Assembly: GCF_014154935.1 (NCBI RefSeq)
Contig: NZ_JACEHH010000035.1
Span: 1 to 64,000 of the forward strand
Direction of reading: 5' to 3'
DNA from: Stieleria mannarensis
Lineage (GTDB): Bacteria; Planctomycetota; Planctomycetia; Pirellulales; Pirellulaceae
Length of the DNA stretch: 64,000 nt
Positions 1 to 10,016 of this stretch are shown here, one piece after another. The position numbers were made by a program, and so were the translations under genes. Every line of letters starts with the position of its first letter. Within the stretch, counting starts at the first letter, position 1. The notes beneath the pieces were generated by a model, which was not told where the DNA came from, searched no databases, and saw only the letters and a list, made by a program, of their open reading frames with translations.

Positions 1-2111
1 AAATTCACGGCATGGATTGTGCCGAAGAAGTATCGTTGATCAAACGCGAACTGGTGCCGCTGCTCGGTGGCGATGAGCGTTTGGGTTTCGACTTGCTAAG
101 TGGTCGACTAACCGTCGACCTCGATGGCGTTGACGTTACTTCCGGTGACGTGTTGGCGGCGATCGAGCGAACCGGGTTGAAAGCTGAAACGTGGGAGAAC
201 GCACAACAGTCCTCCGACGACCAATCGTTCTGGGTCAAGCATCAGCGGGCGATCATGACCGCGATTAGGGGTGTGTTCGGCGGGATCGGGCTGGTGATTC
301 ATTTGCTCTCAGGCGGATTCGACGGGGCCGTCGCAACGCCCGCGATCGTTTGCTACCTGATCGGAATTTTGGCCGGGCTGTATTTGGTGCTACCGAAAGC
401 TTGGCGAGCACTGGTCACCTTGCGGCCTGACATGAATTTGCTGATGTCGGTCGCGGTGATCGGGGCGATCGCGATCGGCGAATGGTTTGAGGGAGCGGCG
501 GTCGCATTCCTGTTTTCGCTGTCGTTGTTGCTGGAATCATGGAGCATCGGTCGGGCTAGACGGGCGATCGCTTCGCTCATGGACCTGACGCCGCCGGTCG
601 CTCACCTGCGACACGAATCTGGAGAAGTCCGCGACGTTGTTCCTGCCGAGGTGCCGGTTGGTTCGACCCTGATCATTCGACCGGGCGAGAAAATACCGCT
701 CGATGGGGAAGTCACCGTGGGCATTAGCGACGTCAATCAGGCACCGATCACCGGCGAAAGCGTGCCAGTCGAAAAGCAGGTCGGTAGTGAGGTGTTCGCT
801 GGAACGATTAACGGCGACGGCTTGCTGGAAATGCGAAGCACCAAAGCCGCTGAAGACACGACGTTGGCCCGCATTATTCAGATGGTCGGCGACGCCGGAT
901 CGAAGCGTGCTCCGTCAGAAAAGTGGGTAGAGAAGTTTGCCGCGGTCTACACACCGGTGGTGATGGCGGTCGCGTTGTTGATGCTTTTAATTCCGACTTT
1001 GCTGCTCGGACAACCATGGTCGGTTTGGATCTATCGGTCGCTGGTGTTGCTGGTCATCGCCTGCCCATGTGCATTGGTCATTTCTACACCGGTGTCGGTC
1101 GTCGCATCGCTGGCCGCCGCTGCACGCAATGGCGTGTTGGTTAAAGGCGGCGTGTTCATCGAGCTACCTGGTAAGCTGGTCGCGATCGCGATGGATAAGA
1201 CCGGGACGCTAACCAAGGGTGCCCCCGAAGTCATCGACGTCGTTCCGATGAACGACCACGACGAAGAAGAATTGCTAACGCGCGGCGGAGCCTTGGAACT
1301 CAATAGCAACCATCCGCTCGCACGAGCCATCGTTGATGAAACCAAGAAACGTGGCATGACGATGCCGCCAGCCGAATCGTTCGAAACGATTCAAGGCAAG
1401 GGGGCGACCGGAGTCATTAATGGTAAAAGCTACTGGCTCGGTTCGCATCGCTATTTGGAACAACGCGGTCAGGAAACCCCGGAGGTTCACCAGCAACTCG
1501 AAGCGATGCAGGAGGCCGGGCGAACCGTCGTCGTGATCGGCAATGACCAGCACGTTTGCGGCTTCATTACGCTGGCCGATGCCATCCGTGACGAGACTCG
1601 AGAGGCAATCAAGACTTTGCACCAAGTCGGCATCAAGCAAATCGTGATGCTGACCGGCGACAACGAAGGCACCGCCAAAGCGATCGGCAAGGAGTCCGGT
1701 ATCGACGAAGTCCACGCGGAGTTGTTGCCTGAAGACAAAGTCGCGGCGGTCGAACAACTCGTTTCACGTTACGAGCATGTCGCGATGATAGGCGATGGCG
1801 TGAATGACGCACCCGCCCTAGCCCGGGCTTCATTGGGACTTGCGATGGGAGCGGCGGGAAGCGACGCCGCGATTGAAACAGCAGACATCGCCCTCATGTC
1901 CGACGACCTGTCGAAACTACCTTGGCTGATCGAGCACTCGCGACGAACGTTGTCCATCATTCGCCAGAACATTTGGTTTTCACTGGCAATCAAAGCATTG
2001 TTCGTCGTGCTGACCTTGGCGGGAGTGGCATCACTGTGGGCCGCCATCGCGGCCGATATGGGCGCTTCCCTACTGGTGATCGCCAATGGTCTGAGGCTGC
2101 TCCGCTGCTGA
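1..2111 (+). CDS. P1B-type heavy-metal ATPase, Zn/Cd/Pb class (5' end outside window)
   Basis: Inner-membrane pump that exports divalent soft metals using ATP. The reading frame is open to the window edge, and the codons before the first ATG (12) read I-H-G. This completes a GMDCAEE metal-domain motif, so the gene starts upstream. That motif has one cysteine rather than CxxC. The P-type set is complete: TGES near nt 748, CPC in the membrane near nt 1062, DKTGT near nt 1195, the HP locus (NHPLA) near nt 1308 and GDGVNDAP near nt 1790. The last membrane segment carries ADMGASLLVIANGLRLL, which matches the Asp-containing segment of ZntA and argues for Zn2+/Cd2+/Pb2+ rather than Cu+. It is followed 133 bp downstream by the lipidated TolC-like gene on the same strand. 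The family is secure; the metal is inferred from motifs. Confidence 0.93.
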   Translation, partial: IHGMDCAEEVSLIKRELVPLLGGDERLGFDLLSGRLTVDLDGVDVTSGDVLAAIERTGLKAETWENAQQSSDDQSFWVKHQRAIMTAIRGVFGGIGLVIHLLSGGFDGAVATPAIVCYLIGILAGLYLVLPKAWRALVTLRPDMNLLMSVAVIGAIAIGEWFEGAAVAFLFSLSLLLESWSIGRARRAIASLMDLTPPVAHLRHESGEVRDVVPAEVPVGSTLIIRPGEKIPLDGEVTVGISDVNQAPITGESVPVEKQVGSEVFAGTINGDGLLEMRSTKAAEDTTLARIIQMVGDAGSKRAPSEKWVEKFAAVYTPVVMAVALLMLLIPTLLLGQPWSVWIYRSLVLLVIACPCALVISTPVSVVASLAAAARNGVLVKGGVFIELPGKLVAIAMDKTGTLTKGAPEVIDVVPMNDHDEEELLTRGGALELNSNHPLARAIVDETKKRGMTMPPAESFETIQGKGATGVINGKSYWLGSHRYLEQRGQETPEVHQQLEAMQEAGRTVVVIGNDQHVCGFITLADAIRDETREAIKTLHQVGIKQIVMLTGDNEGTAKAIGKESGIDEVHAELLPEDKVAAVEQLVSRYEHVAMIGDGVNDAPALARASLGLAMGAAGSDAAIETADIALMSDDLSKLPWLIEHSRRTLSIIRQNIWFSLAIKALFVVLTLAGVASLWAAIAADMGASLLVIANGLRLLRC

Positions 2112-2244
2112 GACGTTAAAATCGTTACAACCCGATCGCGGATTCTTCCGAATGTTCGCACTTGCGGAATCGCAACTAACAATCCGATCGTACCCATCCG
2201 ATGGAAAGCATGGGCTGGTCTGTATTTTCACGGAGGAAGACGCG

Positions 2245-3801
2245 GTGATCGCGAACGATAGGACCAGTACGCGCCGGCGGCGAGCAAGACGCTTGTTGCT
2301 TTTGGCGGCTTTGGGTTTCACGAGTGGTTGCCAGTCGGTTGGGCAGCATGTCGCTCAATCGACTTCGAGCGAACACGTCTCGGCGACGAACCAAACGCGG
2401 GTTGTTGAACCGCCTATCACCGTGCGGACGGTTGCGTTCACGGACGATGACGACTTGCAGGTCAGAGATCTTGATGAATTGGACGAACTCGACGTCGAGC
2501 TTGATGATTTGGATTCGGATGGTGGTGCCTCTGCCAACGATCCCGCGTCTCTACGCGACGCGATGGCTTTGGACGCGGCGAACGAGACGGTTGAAACCGC
2601 TCCGTTCATTCAGGACCAGTATTCCTACGGTTTTGAGCAACCCGCCGGACTGACGCTTCAGTCAATTGAGTCGATGGCATTGGGTTCGCATCCGGCCATC
2701 GCGGAAGCTCGTGCTCGTGTCGAATCAACTCGCGGGCAATACGTTCAAGCGGGCTTGCCGTTCAATCCGGTGCTGCAATATCAGTCGGATGAGATCGGCA
2801 ACGAAGATGCCACCGGTCTGCATTCGGTGCAGATGTCTCAGCAGTTCGTTACCGCCAACAAGCTGGGGATTGCTCAACAGGTGCAGGCCCGCGAGATCCA
2901 AAAACAGCAAGCTGCGCTGCGAATTGCGGAGCTTCGCGTTTTGACTCGCGTTCGTGCTGCGTTTGCGACAGCCATCGTATCGCAGCGAAGGGCCAACATT
3001 GCTGACCAGATTGTCGAGTTGGCTGAGAAGTCGATCGAATCAGTGAATGCCCTGTTGGAAGCCGAAGAGGTTTCCAAAATTGCTTTGTTGCAGGCTCGCG
3101 TTGAAGCTGAGCAAGCGCGGATTACGGCGGAGAACGCTCGAACGCAGTTGCAAGCCAACCTGCGGACGCTTGCCGCTGCTGCCGGGATGCAAACACTGCC
3201 GCCCGGACCGCTTAGCGGCAACGTGGGTGACGATCTGACCGGCGCGCCGTGGGAAGCATTGCTCGCCGAAATCTCGACCAACAGTCCCGAACTATCGCGG
3301 GCCGGATCGGAGCTTGAGCGAGCTAAATGGTCGTTGCAACTTGCCTGTGCCCAAGTGACGCCGAACGTGACGGGAACCGTCGGTGTTGGTGTCGATGCCG
3401 CTACGGATGATACGTTCGCGGTCATTGGCGTCAGCGTTCCGCTTCCCATTCGCAACCGCAATCAGGGCAACATACGCAGTGCCCGAGCCGACATCGCCGC
3501 AGCGTCGGCAGCGATCCAGAGCACGCAACTCAGCCTAGAAGCCCGGCTCGCCGAAGCCGTCGGCCGCTACCAAGTCGCGTTGGAACGCTACACCCGCTTG
3601 CAGGAATCGGTCGTGCCGACCTCGGAGGAAACCTACAAGCTCTCGTTGGAGGCATTTGATGCGGGCGAAACCGATTTCCTACAACTGTTAACAGCACAGC
3701 GAACACTCTTCACGACTCAATTGAACGTCCTGGATGCCGCCGGACAAGCCAAGCAGGCTGCTGCGGAAATCGAAGGCCTGTTGGTGACTCTGAGCCTGTG
3801 A
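2245..3801 (+). CDS. TolC-family outer-membrane efflux lipoprotein
   Basis: Outer-membrane channel component of a tripartite metal efflux system, about 518 aa. The GTG at 2245 is chosen because GGAGGA lies 7 nt upstream and the protein then starts with an Arg-rich n-region, a hydrophobic stretch and the lipobox FTSGC. The ATG at 2152 would add an unrelated leader. An acidic linker (residues about 75-95, rich in D, E and L) precedes two OEP repeats with long Ala/Gln/Glu-rich helices, as in CusC/CzcC. It sits before a His/Cys-rich exported protein, an adaptor and an RND pump, so it most likely serves that pump. This is one of three TolC homologues in the window. Confidence 0.88.
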   Translation: MIANDRTSTRRRRARRLLLLAALGFTSGCQSVGQHVAQSTSSEHVSATNQTRVVEPPITVRTVAFTDDDDLQVRDLDELDELDVELDDLDSDGGASANDPASLRDAMALDAANETVETAPFIQDQYSYGFEQPAGLTLQSIESMALGSHPAIAEARARVESTRGQYVQAGLPFNPVLQYQSDEIGNEDATGLHSVQMSQQFVTANKLGIAQQVQAREIQKQQAALRIAELRVLTRVRAAFATAIVSQRRANIADQIVELAEKSIESVNALLEAEEVSKIALLQARVEAEQARITAENARTQLQANLRTLAAAAGMQTLPPGPLSGNVGDDLTGAPWEALLAEISTNSPELSRAGSELERAKWSLQLACAQVTPNVTGTVGVGVDAATDDTFAVIGVSVPLPIRNRNQGNIRSARADIAAASAAIQSTQLSLEARLAEAVGRYQVALERYTRLQESVVPTSEETYKLSLEAFDAGETDFLQLLTAQRTLFTTQLNVLDAAGQAKQAAAEIEGLLVTLSL

Positions 3802-3928
3802 TTTCCCGCGATACCGCCACCAGAAGATGCGTAATCTGACGAAAGTTTGACATTACTATTGGACTGGTATGGTCGTTTCCACCGTATCGACCGATAATAC
3901 CGTTGTACCGTACCCGAAGGATGTTTTT

Positions 3929-4429
3929 GTGTCTGTCGTTTGTCGTCTCACTACCGTCGCCGCATTACTGCTGCACCTGATTTTCGGGTGTTCGCTGCAT
4001 CATGCTGACGCGTGTGGGCACCACGACCATGACGGATGCCAGCACACCTGTTCAGCGGCTGATTCACCAAGTGTCCACGACGATCACGCGTGTGGCCACG
4101 ATCACGAGCATGATTGCTCGGGTGAAGAAGAGACGGTGGATTCGATCCACAATGCGATCGAGTTAGCGGCTCCGTGTTGTGCCTGCGAGTCGCAACCCTG
4201 TGATGGAAACCATCCGGGGTGCCATGGCGTCGTCGAATGCAGTTTTGTGCCTTCAAGTGATGTCGTGTTCATCATTGATGCTCCGTTGGTCGCGTTCGTG
4301 ACTTATGAGCACGATCCGATGCTGAGCTTCATTAGTTCGCTATCGGCCCGTCATTTGAATCAGCGGTCGCCGCAGGTTGCGACGGACTCTCTCTCCCATT
4401 GTGCTTCTCTCTGCACGTGGATCATTTGA
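3929..4429 (+). CDS. Small exported His/Cys-rich putative metal-binding protein
   Basis: No named family is recognised. The GTG at 3929 gives a hydrophobic signal-like start (CRLTTVAALLLHLIFGC) and has GAAGG 8 nt upstream; an ATG at 3869 would extend the N-terminus. The mature part is packed with His and Cys (GHHDHDGCQHTC, HDDHACGHDHEHDC, then CCACESQPC), which suggests a periplasmic or lipid-anchored metal buffer. The Cys ending the hydrophobic stretch could be a lipidation site. Its place between the TolC gene and the adaptor supports a role in metal handling. The metal is unknown. Confidence 0.7.
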   Translation: MSVVCRLTTVAALLLHLIFGCSLHHADACGHHDHDGCQHTCSAADSPSVHDDHACGHDHEHDCSGEEETVDSIHNAIELAAPCCACESQPCDGNHPGCHGVVECSFVPSSDVVFIIDAPLVAFVTYEHDPMLSFISSLSARHLNQRSPQVATDSLSHCASLCTWII

Positions 4430-4436
4430 ATTGAAG

Positions 4437-4544
4437 ATTGTTGATTGAAGATTGACGATTTGGAAATGCGTTTGCGCGTCGCCAGATTGTTGAATCCTTC
4501 AGTCCTCTTTTGAAATCTACATTCTTCAATCTCAAATCAACAAT
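4437..4544 (+). other. Intergenic segment with long-range inverted repeats before the adaptor gene
   Basis: In this AT-rich gap, ATTGTTGAT (4437-4445) is the reverse complement of ATCAACAAT (4536-4544), and ATTGAAGA (4444-4451) of TCTTCAAT (4523-4530). The mRNA could fold into a long hairpin that ends 8 nt before the adaptor's ATG. It may act as a terminator or processing site, or may mask translation. No clear ribosome-binding site precedes the ATG. Confidence 0.4.
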
Positions 4545-4552
4545 GTGTTTGC

Positions 4553-6079
4553 ATGTCCACGCTAAGAGCTTGGCTGGTGCGCCTGCGCGCCCCCGTTTTG
4601 ACCGTCCTGGCGATGGCAATCGCGATCGTCATCGGCGCGTTCGCCTTTACCGACTATCCACAACAATTTGGCCTCGTTGCCACTGCGGTCGATGAGTCTG
4701 ATCCGCACGCGGGTCACGATCACGGTCCAGGTGAACACGATCACCACGGCGACGACGACCATGCCGGACATGATCACGAGGGTCACGAAGCGGGTCAGTC
4801 GATTGAATTGAGCCAGCAGGCTCGTGCGAACTTGCGGCTGACGACGGAGGCCGTCACGGTCGGTCCTTACACGAGCTACATCGAAGTCCCCGGCATGGTG
4901 ACGCGCTGGTCCGGTGAAACGCATGTGTCGATCACGTCACCGCTTACCGGCGTGATCAACGCGATCAACATCTCTCGTGGCGAGATGATCAAGAGTGGCG
5001 AGCCGTTGTTCACGCTTCGGCTGACGCACCAAGACCTCGTCAATACGCAAGAAGACTTTCTCTCGCAGCTCGGGCAACTGGATGTCGAGGAGCGGGAGAT
5101 TCAGCGGCTGACTTCGGCGTCCCGATCGGGCGCGATCGCTGGGAAAACGCGAATAACCCGCGAGTACGAACGCGACAAATTGCAGGCGAAAATCCGTGCG
5201 GCGAAGCAGTCAATGTTGCTGCACGGTTTGAGTGAAGACCAAATCGCAAGCATCGAACGCACTCGCACGTTGGTCCGCGAAGTCGTCGTGACGGCCCCCT
5301 TGGTCGAAGAAGACAATTCACTGCATCACGAATCGCTGGGCGAAGCGAACAACCGAGTCTCGGGCAACCCGAGTGCAAGATTAGCGGCAATGCAACCACC
5401 GCCGATGTCGCTGCCTTCGCACAATCACATTGACGCTGAGTTCTTGGTCACAGAACTGAGTGTTCGACGCGGCGAATCTGTTAGCGCTGGTCAGCAGATC
5501 GCGCAGCTGTCGAATTACAGCCGCTTGCTAATCGAAGGCCAAGCGTACCAGCGTGACGCAGGTCTGTTGCGAAAGGCTGCCGATTCGGGTGCTGAACTGC
5601 AAGCCACGATGACCGGTGCGGGCGACGAAGTCGAAACGATCACGGGATTGAACGTGGTCTACATCGGAAACGAAGTCGGTACCGAATCACGGTCGCTGCC
5701 ATTCTATGTCGGACTGACCAATGAGATCGAACGCAGCGAACAGCGTGGCGACAAACGCTACGTCAGTTGGCGATACAAGCCCGGCCAACGGCTAACCGTT
5801 CGGCTTCCACAGTCGCAAGTCGCCGACGCGATTGTTGTTCCCAAGGACGCGGTTGCCGAAGAAGGCCCCGAGCGATTCTTGTTCGTCGAGAACGGAGATC
5901 ACTTTGATCGTGTTCCGGTGGAAGTCATTGCGTCGGACAGCGTCAACGTCGCGATCAAGAACGACGGCCAAGTTTGGCCCGGTCAGACGATTGCCGTTAG
6001 CGGTGCTCATCAATTGCAGATGGCGATGAAGAACCAAGCGGGCGGAGCCATTGATCCCCACGCAGGGCACAACCACTGA
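4553..6079 (+). CDS. RND efflux periplasmic adaptor (CusB/CzcB family) with His-rich N-terminus
   Basis: Membrane-fusion protein linking an inner-membrane RND pump to a TolC channel; 508 aa. An N-terminal membrane anchor (about residues 15-33) is followed by a His/Asp-rich stretch (about residues 47-83, repeats of GHDH and HAGHDH) that should bind Zn, Cu or Ni before hand-over. Then come the barrel-sandwich/lipoyl half-motifs, a coiled-coil hairpin (about residues 160-230, rich in R, E and Q) and a beta-barrel region ending in a second HAGHNH. It lies 39 bp before the RND gene, in one transcription unit. The family is clear; the substrate is not determined by the sequence. Confidence 0.9.
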   Translation: MSTLRAWLVRLRAPVLTVLAMAIAIVIGAFAFTDYPQQFGLVATAVDESDPHAGHDHGPGEHDHHGDDDHAGHDHEGHEAGQSIELSQQARANLRLTTEAVTVGPYTSYIEVPGMVTRWSGETHVSITSPLTGVINAINISRGEMIKSGEPLFTLRLTHQDLVNTQEDFLSQLGQLDVEEREIQRLTSASRSGAIAGKTRITREYERDKLQAKIRAAKQSMLLHGLSEDQIASIERTRTLVREVVVTAPLVEEDNSLHHESLGEANNRVSGNPSARLAAMQPPPMSLPSHNHIDAEFLVTELSVRRGESVSAGQQIAQLSNYSRLLIEGQAYQRDAGLLRKAADSGAELQATMTGAGDEVETITGLNVVYIGNEVGTESRSLPFYVGLTNEIERSEQRGDKRYVSWRYKPGQRLTVRLPQSQVADAIVVPKDAVAEEGPERFLFVENGDHFDRVPVEVIASDSVNVAIKNDGQVWPGQTIAVSGAHQLQMAMKNQAGGAIDPHAGHNH

Positions 6080-6118
6080 GTTGTTCGCTTTGCCAAACCA
6101 AATTTTTGAGGGATCAAG

Positions 6119-9100
6119 ATGCTAGATAAAATCATTCACTTCTCGCTGAACAATCGACTGATCGTGCTTGCGGTTGCCGCGATCATGCTGGGCGTTGGTG
6201 CGTGGCAATCCTTGCAATTGCCGATCGACGTGTTTCCAAATTTGAACCGGCCGCGTGTGGTGGTCATCACCGAAGCGCCGGGGATGGCACCAGAGGAAGT
6301 CGAGACGCTGATCACGTTTCCGTTGGAGACCACGTTCAACGGTGCCAGCGGCGTTGAGGCAGTCCGCAGCAGCAGCGGCATCGGTCTGTCAGTGATCTAT
6401 GTCGAGTTCGAGTGGGACACCGACATCTACAACGACCGACAAGTCGTCAATGAACGTTTGCAACTTGCCGCTGAGCAATTGCCCGACGGCGTGAAACCGA
6501 CACTCGCACCCATCTCGTCAATCATGGGACAGATTCTCATGTACGGCATGTGGAGTGAAGGCGGCAAAACCGAGCCGATGGAGGTTCGCACGCTGGCCGA
6601 TTGGGTCGTCCGTCAACGATTGCTGACGATCCCCGGCGTGTCACAAGTCTTTTCAATGGGCGGCGGCCGGATGCAGTACCAAGTGCTGGTGAATCCGGAC
6701 TTGCTGCGTGAATTCGGACTGACGATGGACGATGTCCACACCGCTGTCAGTGAGTCCAATCTGAACGCGACCGGTGGTTATCTGGATCAGCGTGGTGCGA
6801 ACGAGTTGCTGGTTCGAGGACTCGGGCGAATCACGAGCCTCGCCGACCTGAAAGAGATTGCGATCACACTTCGGGACGGTCGCCCGATCACTTTGGGCGA
6901 CGTGGCCAAAGTCGTCGAAGGCCCGCAAGTCATGCGTGGCGATTCGTCCGCGTATCTACGCACTGATGATGGGACGGTCGAAGGCGGCCCCGCAGTTGTT
7001 CTCACCATCAACAAGCAACCCGGCAGCGACACTCGCGCCGTCGATCAAGCGATTGCCGAAGCGCTCGAAGAGTTGAAGGTGTCCCTGCCGGATGACATCC
7101 GAATCGCCAACGTCTATTCGCAGCGTTCATTCATCGACCGAGCCATCGACAACGTCGTCGAAGCTCTCGCAGACGGCGGCGTGCTGGTCTTGGTGATCCT
7201 GTTCCTCTTCTTGCTGAATTTTCGCACGACGTTCATCACGCTCACCGCAATTCCTCTGTCGATCATCGCAACCGCGTGCGTTTTCGCCGCTTTCGGTCTG
7301 TCGATCAACACCATGACGCTCGGCGGGTTAGCGGTTGCCATCGGGGAACTGGTCGACGATGCGATTGTAGACGTGGAAAACATCTTCCGCCGGTTGAAAG
7401 AGAACCGCCACTGCGATTCCCCCCGACCGACACTCGCCGTGGTTTACGACGCCAGCATCGAGGTGCGCAGCAGCGTGGTCTACGGGACGGCGATTGTCGT
7501 TCTGGTGTTCATCCCGCTGTTTGCTCTCGAAGGTATGGAAGGCAAGCTCTTTGTGCCGTTGGCGATGGGATATGTCGTCTCGCTGATCGCGTCACTGGGC
7601 GTCTCGCTAACCGTCACGCCGGTACTGGCATCGTTACTGTTGGTCGGCCGGCGCGTCTGGCAAATCGTGGTACCGATTCTTGCTTTTGGGATCGCCGCGT
7701 TAACGATGTACTGGGTCGTCCCGCGTGCGATTCACATTCTCCATTTGCCGTTTGAACTGCCAGGCAATCCGCTGTGGTGGTCGCTCGTCCTGACGCCAGT
7801 GGTTTGGGTTCTGATTCAAGTGACCGAACGACTGCTCGGCGGTCCCGAAGCCGAGGAAGGCCGGTTGCTGGAGGGACTCAAAGGCATTGCCGGTTTGGCG
7901 ATTAACTTCAGTACCAAATTCGCCGGTCCCGTGCTGGGAGTCGCGGCCGTCATGGTGACGTTCGCGTTGTTCGCGGTTTCGCAATTAGAACGTGACTTCT
8001 TGCCGCCTTTTAACGAGGGAGCCGTTCAGGTCAACGCGTTGCTTGCACCGGGCACATCGCTGGCGACGAGCAACCAGATCGGGCAGAGCGTGCAAGAGGA
8101 GTTGATGAAGATCGAATCGGTCAAGTCGGTCGCACGTCGAACGGGCCGAGCGGAGCTTGACGAACATGCCGAAGGCGTCAACGTCACCGAGTTGTTCTTA
8201 GAGATCGCTGACGACGCGGATCGCGAAGGCACGATCCAGCAGATTCGCGAAACGATGGAGGACATTCCGGGCGTGGTGTCGAGCACCGAGCAACCGCTGG
8301 CCCACCTGATCAGTCACATGATCTCGGGCGTCAAAGCGCAGATCGGCATCAAGCTCTTCGGCGACGATCTAGACGTGTTGCGGAACAACGCGGAGGAGAT
8401 GAAACGACTCATCGCGGACGTGCCGGGATTGGCCGACGTGATGATCGAACAGCAGACCAATATCCCGCAGCTTCGCATCGAGCTAAATCGTAAAGCGCTA
8501 ACGCAAAACGGGCTGCGACCGGCCAACGTCATGGAATTGGTCGAGACGGCGATGAATGGGCAAGTCATTAGCCAGGTGCTGCTCGGCCAACGCACGTTTG
8601 ATCTGATGTTACGAATGGATGAGCCGTACCGCGAGGACGTCACCAAACTCAAGCGTCTTGCCGTCCCACTTCCCGATGGAGGCACGTTGCCGCTTGAGGC
8701 GGTGGCGAACATCTACGAGAGCGGCGGGCCGAACATGATCAAGCGCGAACAGGTACGGCGTCGAATCGTGTTGCAAGCCAACGTTTCCGAGCGAGGCGTC
8801 GTGGACGTTGTCAGCGAAATCAAAACGCGACTGGCAGATTTGGAATTGGAGCCGGGTTACTTCATCGAATACGGCGGCCAATTTGAAAGCCAGCAATCGG
8901 CAACGCGTCGATTGATGATTCTTTCGGGCGTCGCGTTGCTAGGCATGTTCTTGGTGCTTTACACGTTGTTTGGCAACGTCAACTTCTCGATGCAGGTGTT
9001 GGTTGCGTTGCCGACGGCGTTCATCGGAGCGGTCGCGGCACTCGTCATCACGGATCAAAACCTAACGGTCGCAGCGATGGTCGGTTTCATCTCGTTGTGC

Positions 9101-9502
9101 GGCATTGCCAGTCGCAACGGCATCCTGCTGCTGAACCACTACATCCACTTGGTCGAACACGAAGGCGAATCGTGGACGGGTGAGATGGTGCGTCGCGCGG
9201 GCCAAGAACGGATGGCTCCAGTGCTGATGACGGCACTGACGTCCGGCATCGGTTTGCTTCCGCTCGCACTCGCCGCGGGCGAACCCGGCAAAGAGATTTT
9301 GTATCCCATCGCCACCGTGATCGTTGGCGGATTGTTGACCAGCACGTTGGCGGAGTTCTTCGTTCGACCGGCGTTGTTTTGGACGATCGGTGTCGGCGCG
9401 GGCCAGCAGATTGTTCGCGATCACGCGGGAGACATAGGAGATGAGAAATCGGGCATGGGGAGTGAACACCTCAGTCCTGAACCTGAATTGGTCACAAGTT
9501 AG
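6119..9502 (+). CDS. Heavy-metal efflux RND pump (CusA/CzcA family)
   Basis: Inner-membrane proton-driven pump that moves metal through the adaptor and the TolC protein; 1127 aa, close to the usual 1040-1100. GAGGGA precedes the ATG. Visible are the N-terminal TM helix followed by LPIDVFPNLNRP, two large periplasmic porter regions and twelve TM segments. TM4 carries GGLAVAIGELVDDAIVDVEN, which lacks the DFG-x3-DGAVV signature of CzcA-type divalent pumps. It is closer to the GGxxxAIG-x2-VD pattern of monovalent pumps but has DD where CusA has DA. It is co-transcribed with the His-rich adaptor. The exact metal is unsettled. Confidence 0.92.
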   Translation: MLDKIIHFSLNNRLIVLAVAAIMLGVGAWQSLQLPIDVFPNLNRPRVVVITEAPGMAPEEVETLITFPLETTFNGASGVEAVRSSSGIGLSVIYVEFEWDTDIYNDRQVVNERLQLAAEQLPDGVKPTLAPISSIMGQILMYGMWSEGGKTEPMEVRTLADWVVRQRLLTIPGVSQVFSMGGGRMQYQVLVNPDLLREFGLTMDDVHTAVSESNLNATGGYLDQRGANELLVRGLGRITSLADLKEIAITLRDGRPITLGDVAKVVEGPQVMRGDSSAYLRTDDGTVEGGPAVVLTINKQPGSDTRAVDQAIAEALEELKVSLPDDIRIANVYSQRSFIDRAIDNVVEALADGGVLVLVILFLFLLNFRTTFITLTAIPLSIIATACVFAAFGLSINTMTLGGLAVAIGELVDDAIVDVENIFRRLKENRHCDSPRPTLAVVYDASIEVRSSVVYGTAIVVLVFIPLFALEGMEGKLFVPLAMGYVVSLIASLGVSLTVTPVLASLLLVGRRVWQIVVPILAFGIAALTMYWVVPRAIHILHLPFELPGNPLWWSLVLTPVVWVLIQVTERLLGGPEAEEGRLLEGLKGIAGLAINFSTKFAGPVLGVAAVMVTFALFAVSQLERDFLPPFNEGAVQVNALLAPGTSLATSNQIGQSVQEELMKIESVKSVARRTGRAELDEHAEGVNVTELFLEIADDADREGTIQQIRETMEDIPGVVSSTEQPLAHLISHMISGVKAQIGIKLFGDDLDVLRNNAEEMKRLIADVPGLADVMIEQQTNIPQLRIELNRKALTQNGLRPANVMELVETAMNGQVISQVLLGQRTFDLMLRMDEPYREDVTKLKRLAVPLPDGGTLPLEAVANIYESGGPNMIKREQVRRRIVLQANVSERGVVDVVSEIKTRLADLELEPGYFIEYGGQFESQQSATRRLMILSGVALLGMFLVLYTLFGNVNFSMQVLVALPTAFIGAVAALVITDQNLTVAAMVGFISLCGIASRNGILLLNHYIHLVEHEGESWTGEMVRRAGQERMAPVLMTALTSGIGLLPLALAAGEPGKEILYPIATVIVGGLLTSTLAEFFVRPALFWTIGVGAGQQIVRDHAGDIGDEKSGMGSEHLSPEPELVTS

Positions 9503-9569
9503 TTGTTTGTTCCGGTGCGTTGCCGGAGTGATGTTTTCTGTTTGAGAAGGTTTCCACGGAGGATTTGAA

Positions 9570-9914
9570 ATGTTGAATTTACGGATGTTTGCAGTCGCGG
9601 CTTTGGTCGCATCGATTTCGTTGGGTGGCATGTTGGCGAAGGCCGCTGAGCCGAACACGGCTGCCAAAGAACTGGTGTCGTATCGCTTGGAGAAGTGGAA
9701 GACCACACACAGCGAAGGCGAGAAGGCGGACAAGTTGGTCGGCACACTGAAGAAACTTCGCTGCGAAGTCAAAGTCGGCTCGCACGGCGGACACATGGAC
9801 GTCAACTACCGCTGTCCAAAGTGGCAGCAGATGGCGTTGAAAAGCCACGAAGAAGCTCACCAGTGGGAAGCATGGTTAAAGAAGCTCGGCTTCGAGACCA
9901 AACACGCTCACTAA
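9570..9914 (+). CDS. Small exported protein of unknown function in efflux operon
   Basis: A 114-aa protein with an N-terminal signal peptide (LRMFAVAALVASISLGGMLAKAA) and a GGAGG box 7 nt before the ATG. The mature part is charged, with many Lys, Glu and His. It contains two Cys about 30 residues apart (KLRCEVKV and YRCPKWQQ), a GSHGGHMDV segment and a C-terminal KHAH. It is probably a small periplasmic domain that may touch metal through its His and Cys. It follows the RND gene by 67 bp and is followed by a hairpin. No family is recognised. Confidence 0.65.
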   Translation: MLNLRMFAVAALVASISLGGMLAKAAEPNTAAKELVSYRLEKWKTTHSEGEKADKLVGTLKKLRCEVKVGSHGGHMDVNYRCPKWQQMALKSHEEAHQWEAWLKKLGFETKHAH

Positions 9915-9928
9915 GAATCGCGGAATTG

Positions 9929-9967
9929 GGAATGGGGGATAGGGAACTTCGTTCTATCCCCCATTCC
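9929..9967 (+). terminator. Strong G-rich hairpin after the small exported protein
   Basis: GGAATGGGGGATAG (9929-9942) pairs perfectly over 14 bp with CTATCCCCCATTCC (9954-9967) around an 11-nt loop. No T-run follows, so it may act as a mRNA end-protecting or attenuating hairpin rather than a classic terminator. It separates the efflux genes from the lipoprotein at 10017. Confidence 0.55.
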
Positions 9968-10016
9968 ATTCCCTGACTTTCATCCGCTCATCCCCATCCT
10001 CTCATCGGTATCCAAA

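Noticed and set aside
3847-3876. Promoter TTGACA...TATGGT before the His/Cys-rich gene
   Set aside because: The spacer is only 15 bp and no operator-like dyad is present; too weak to list.
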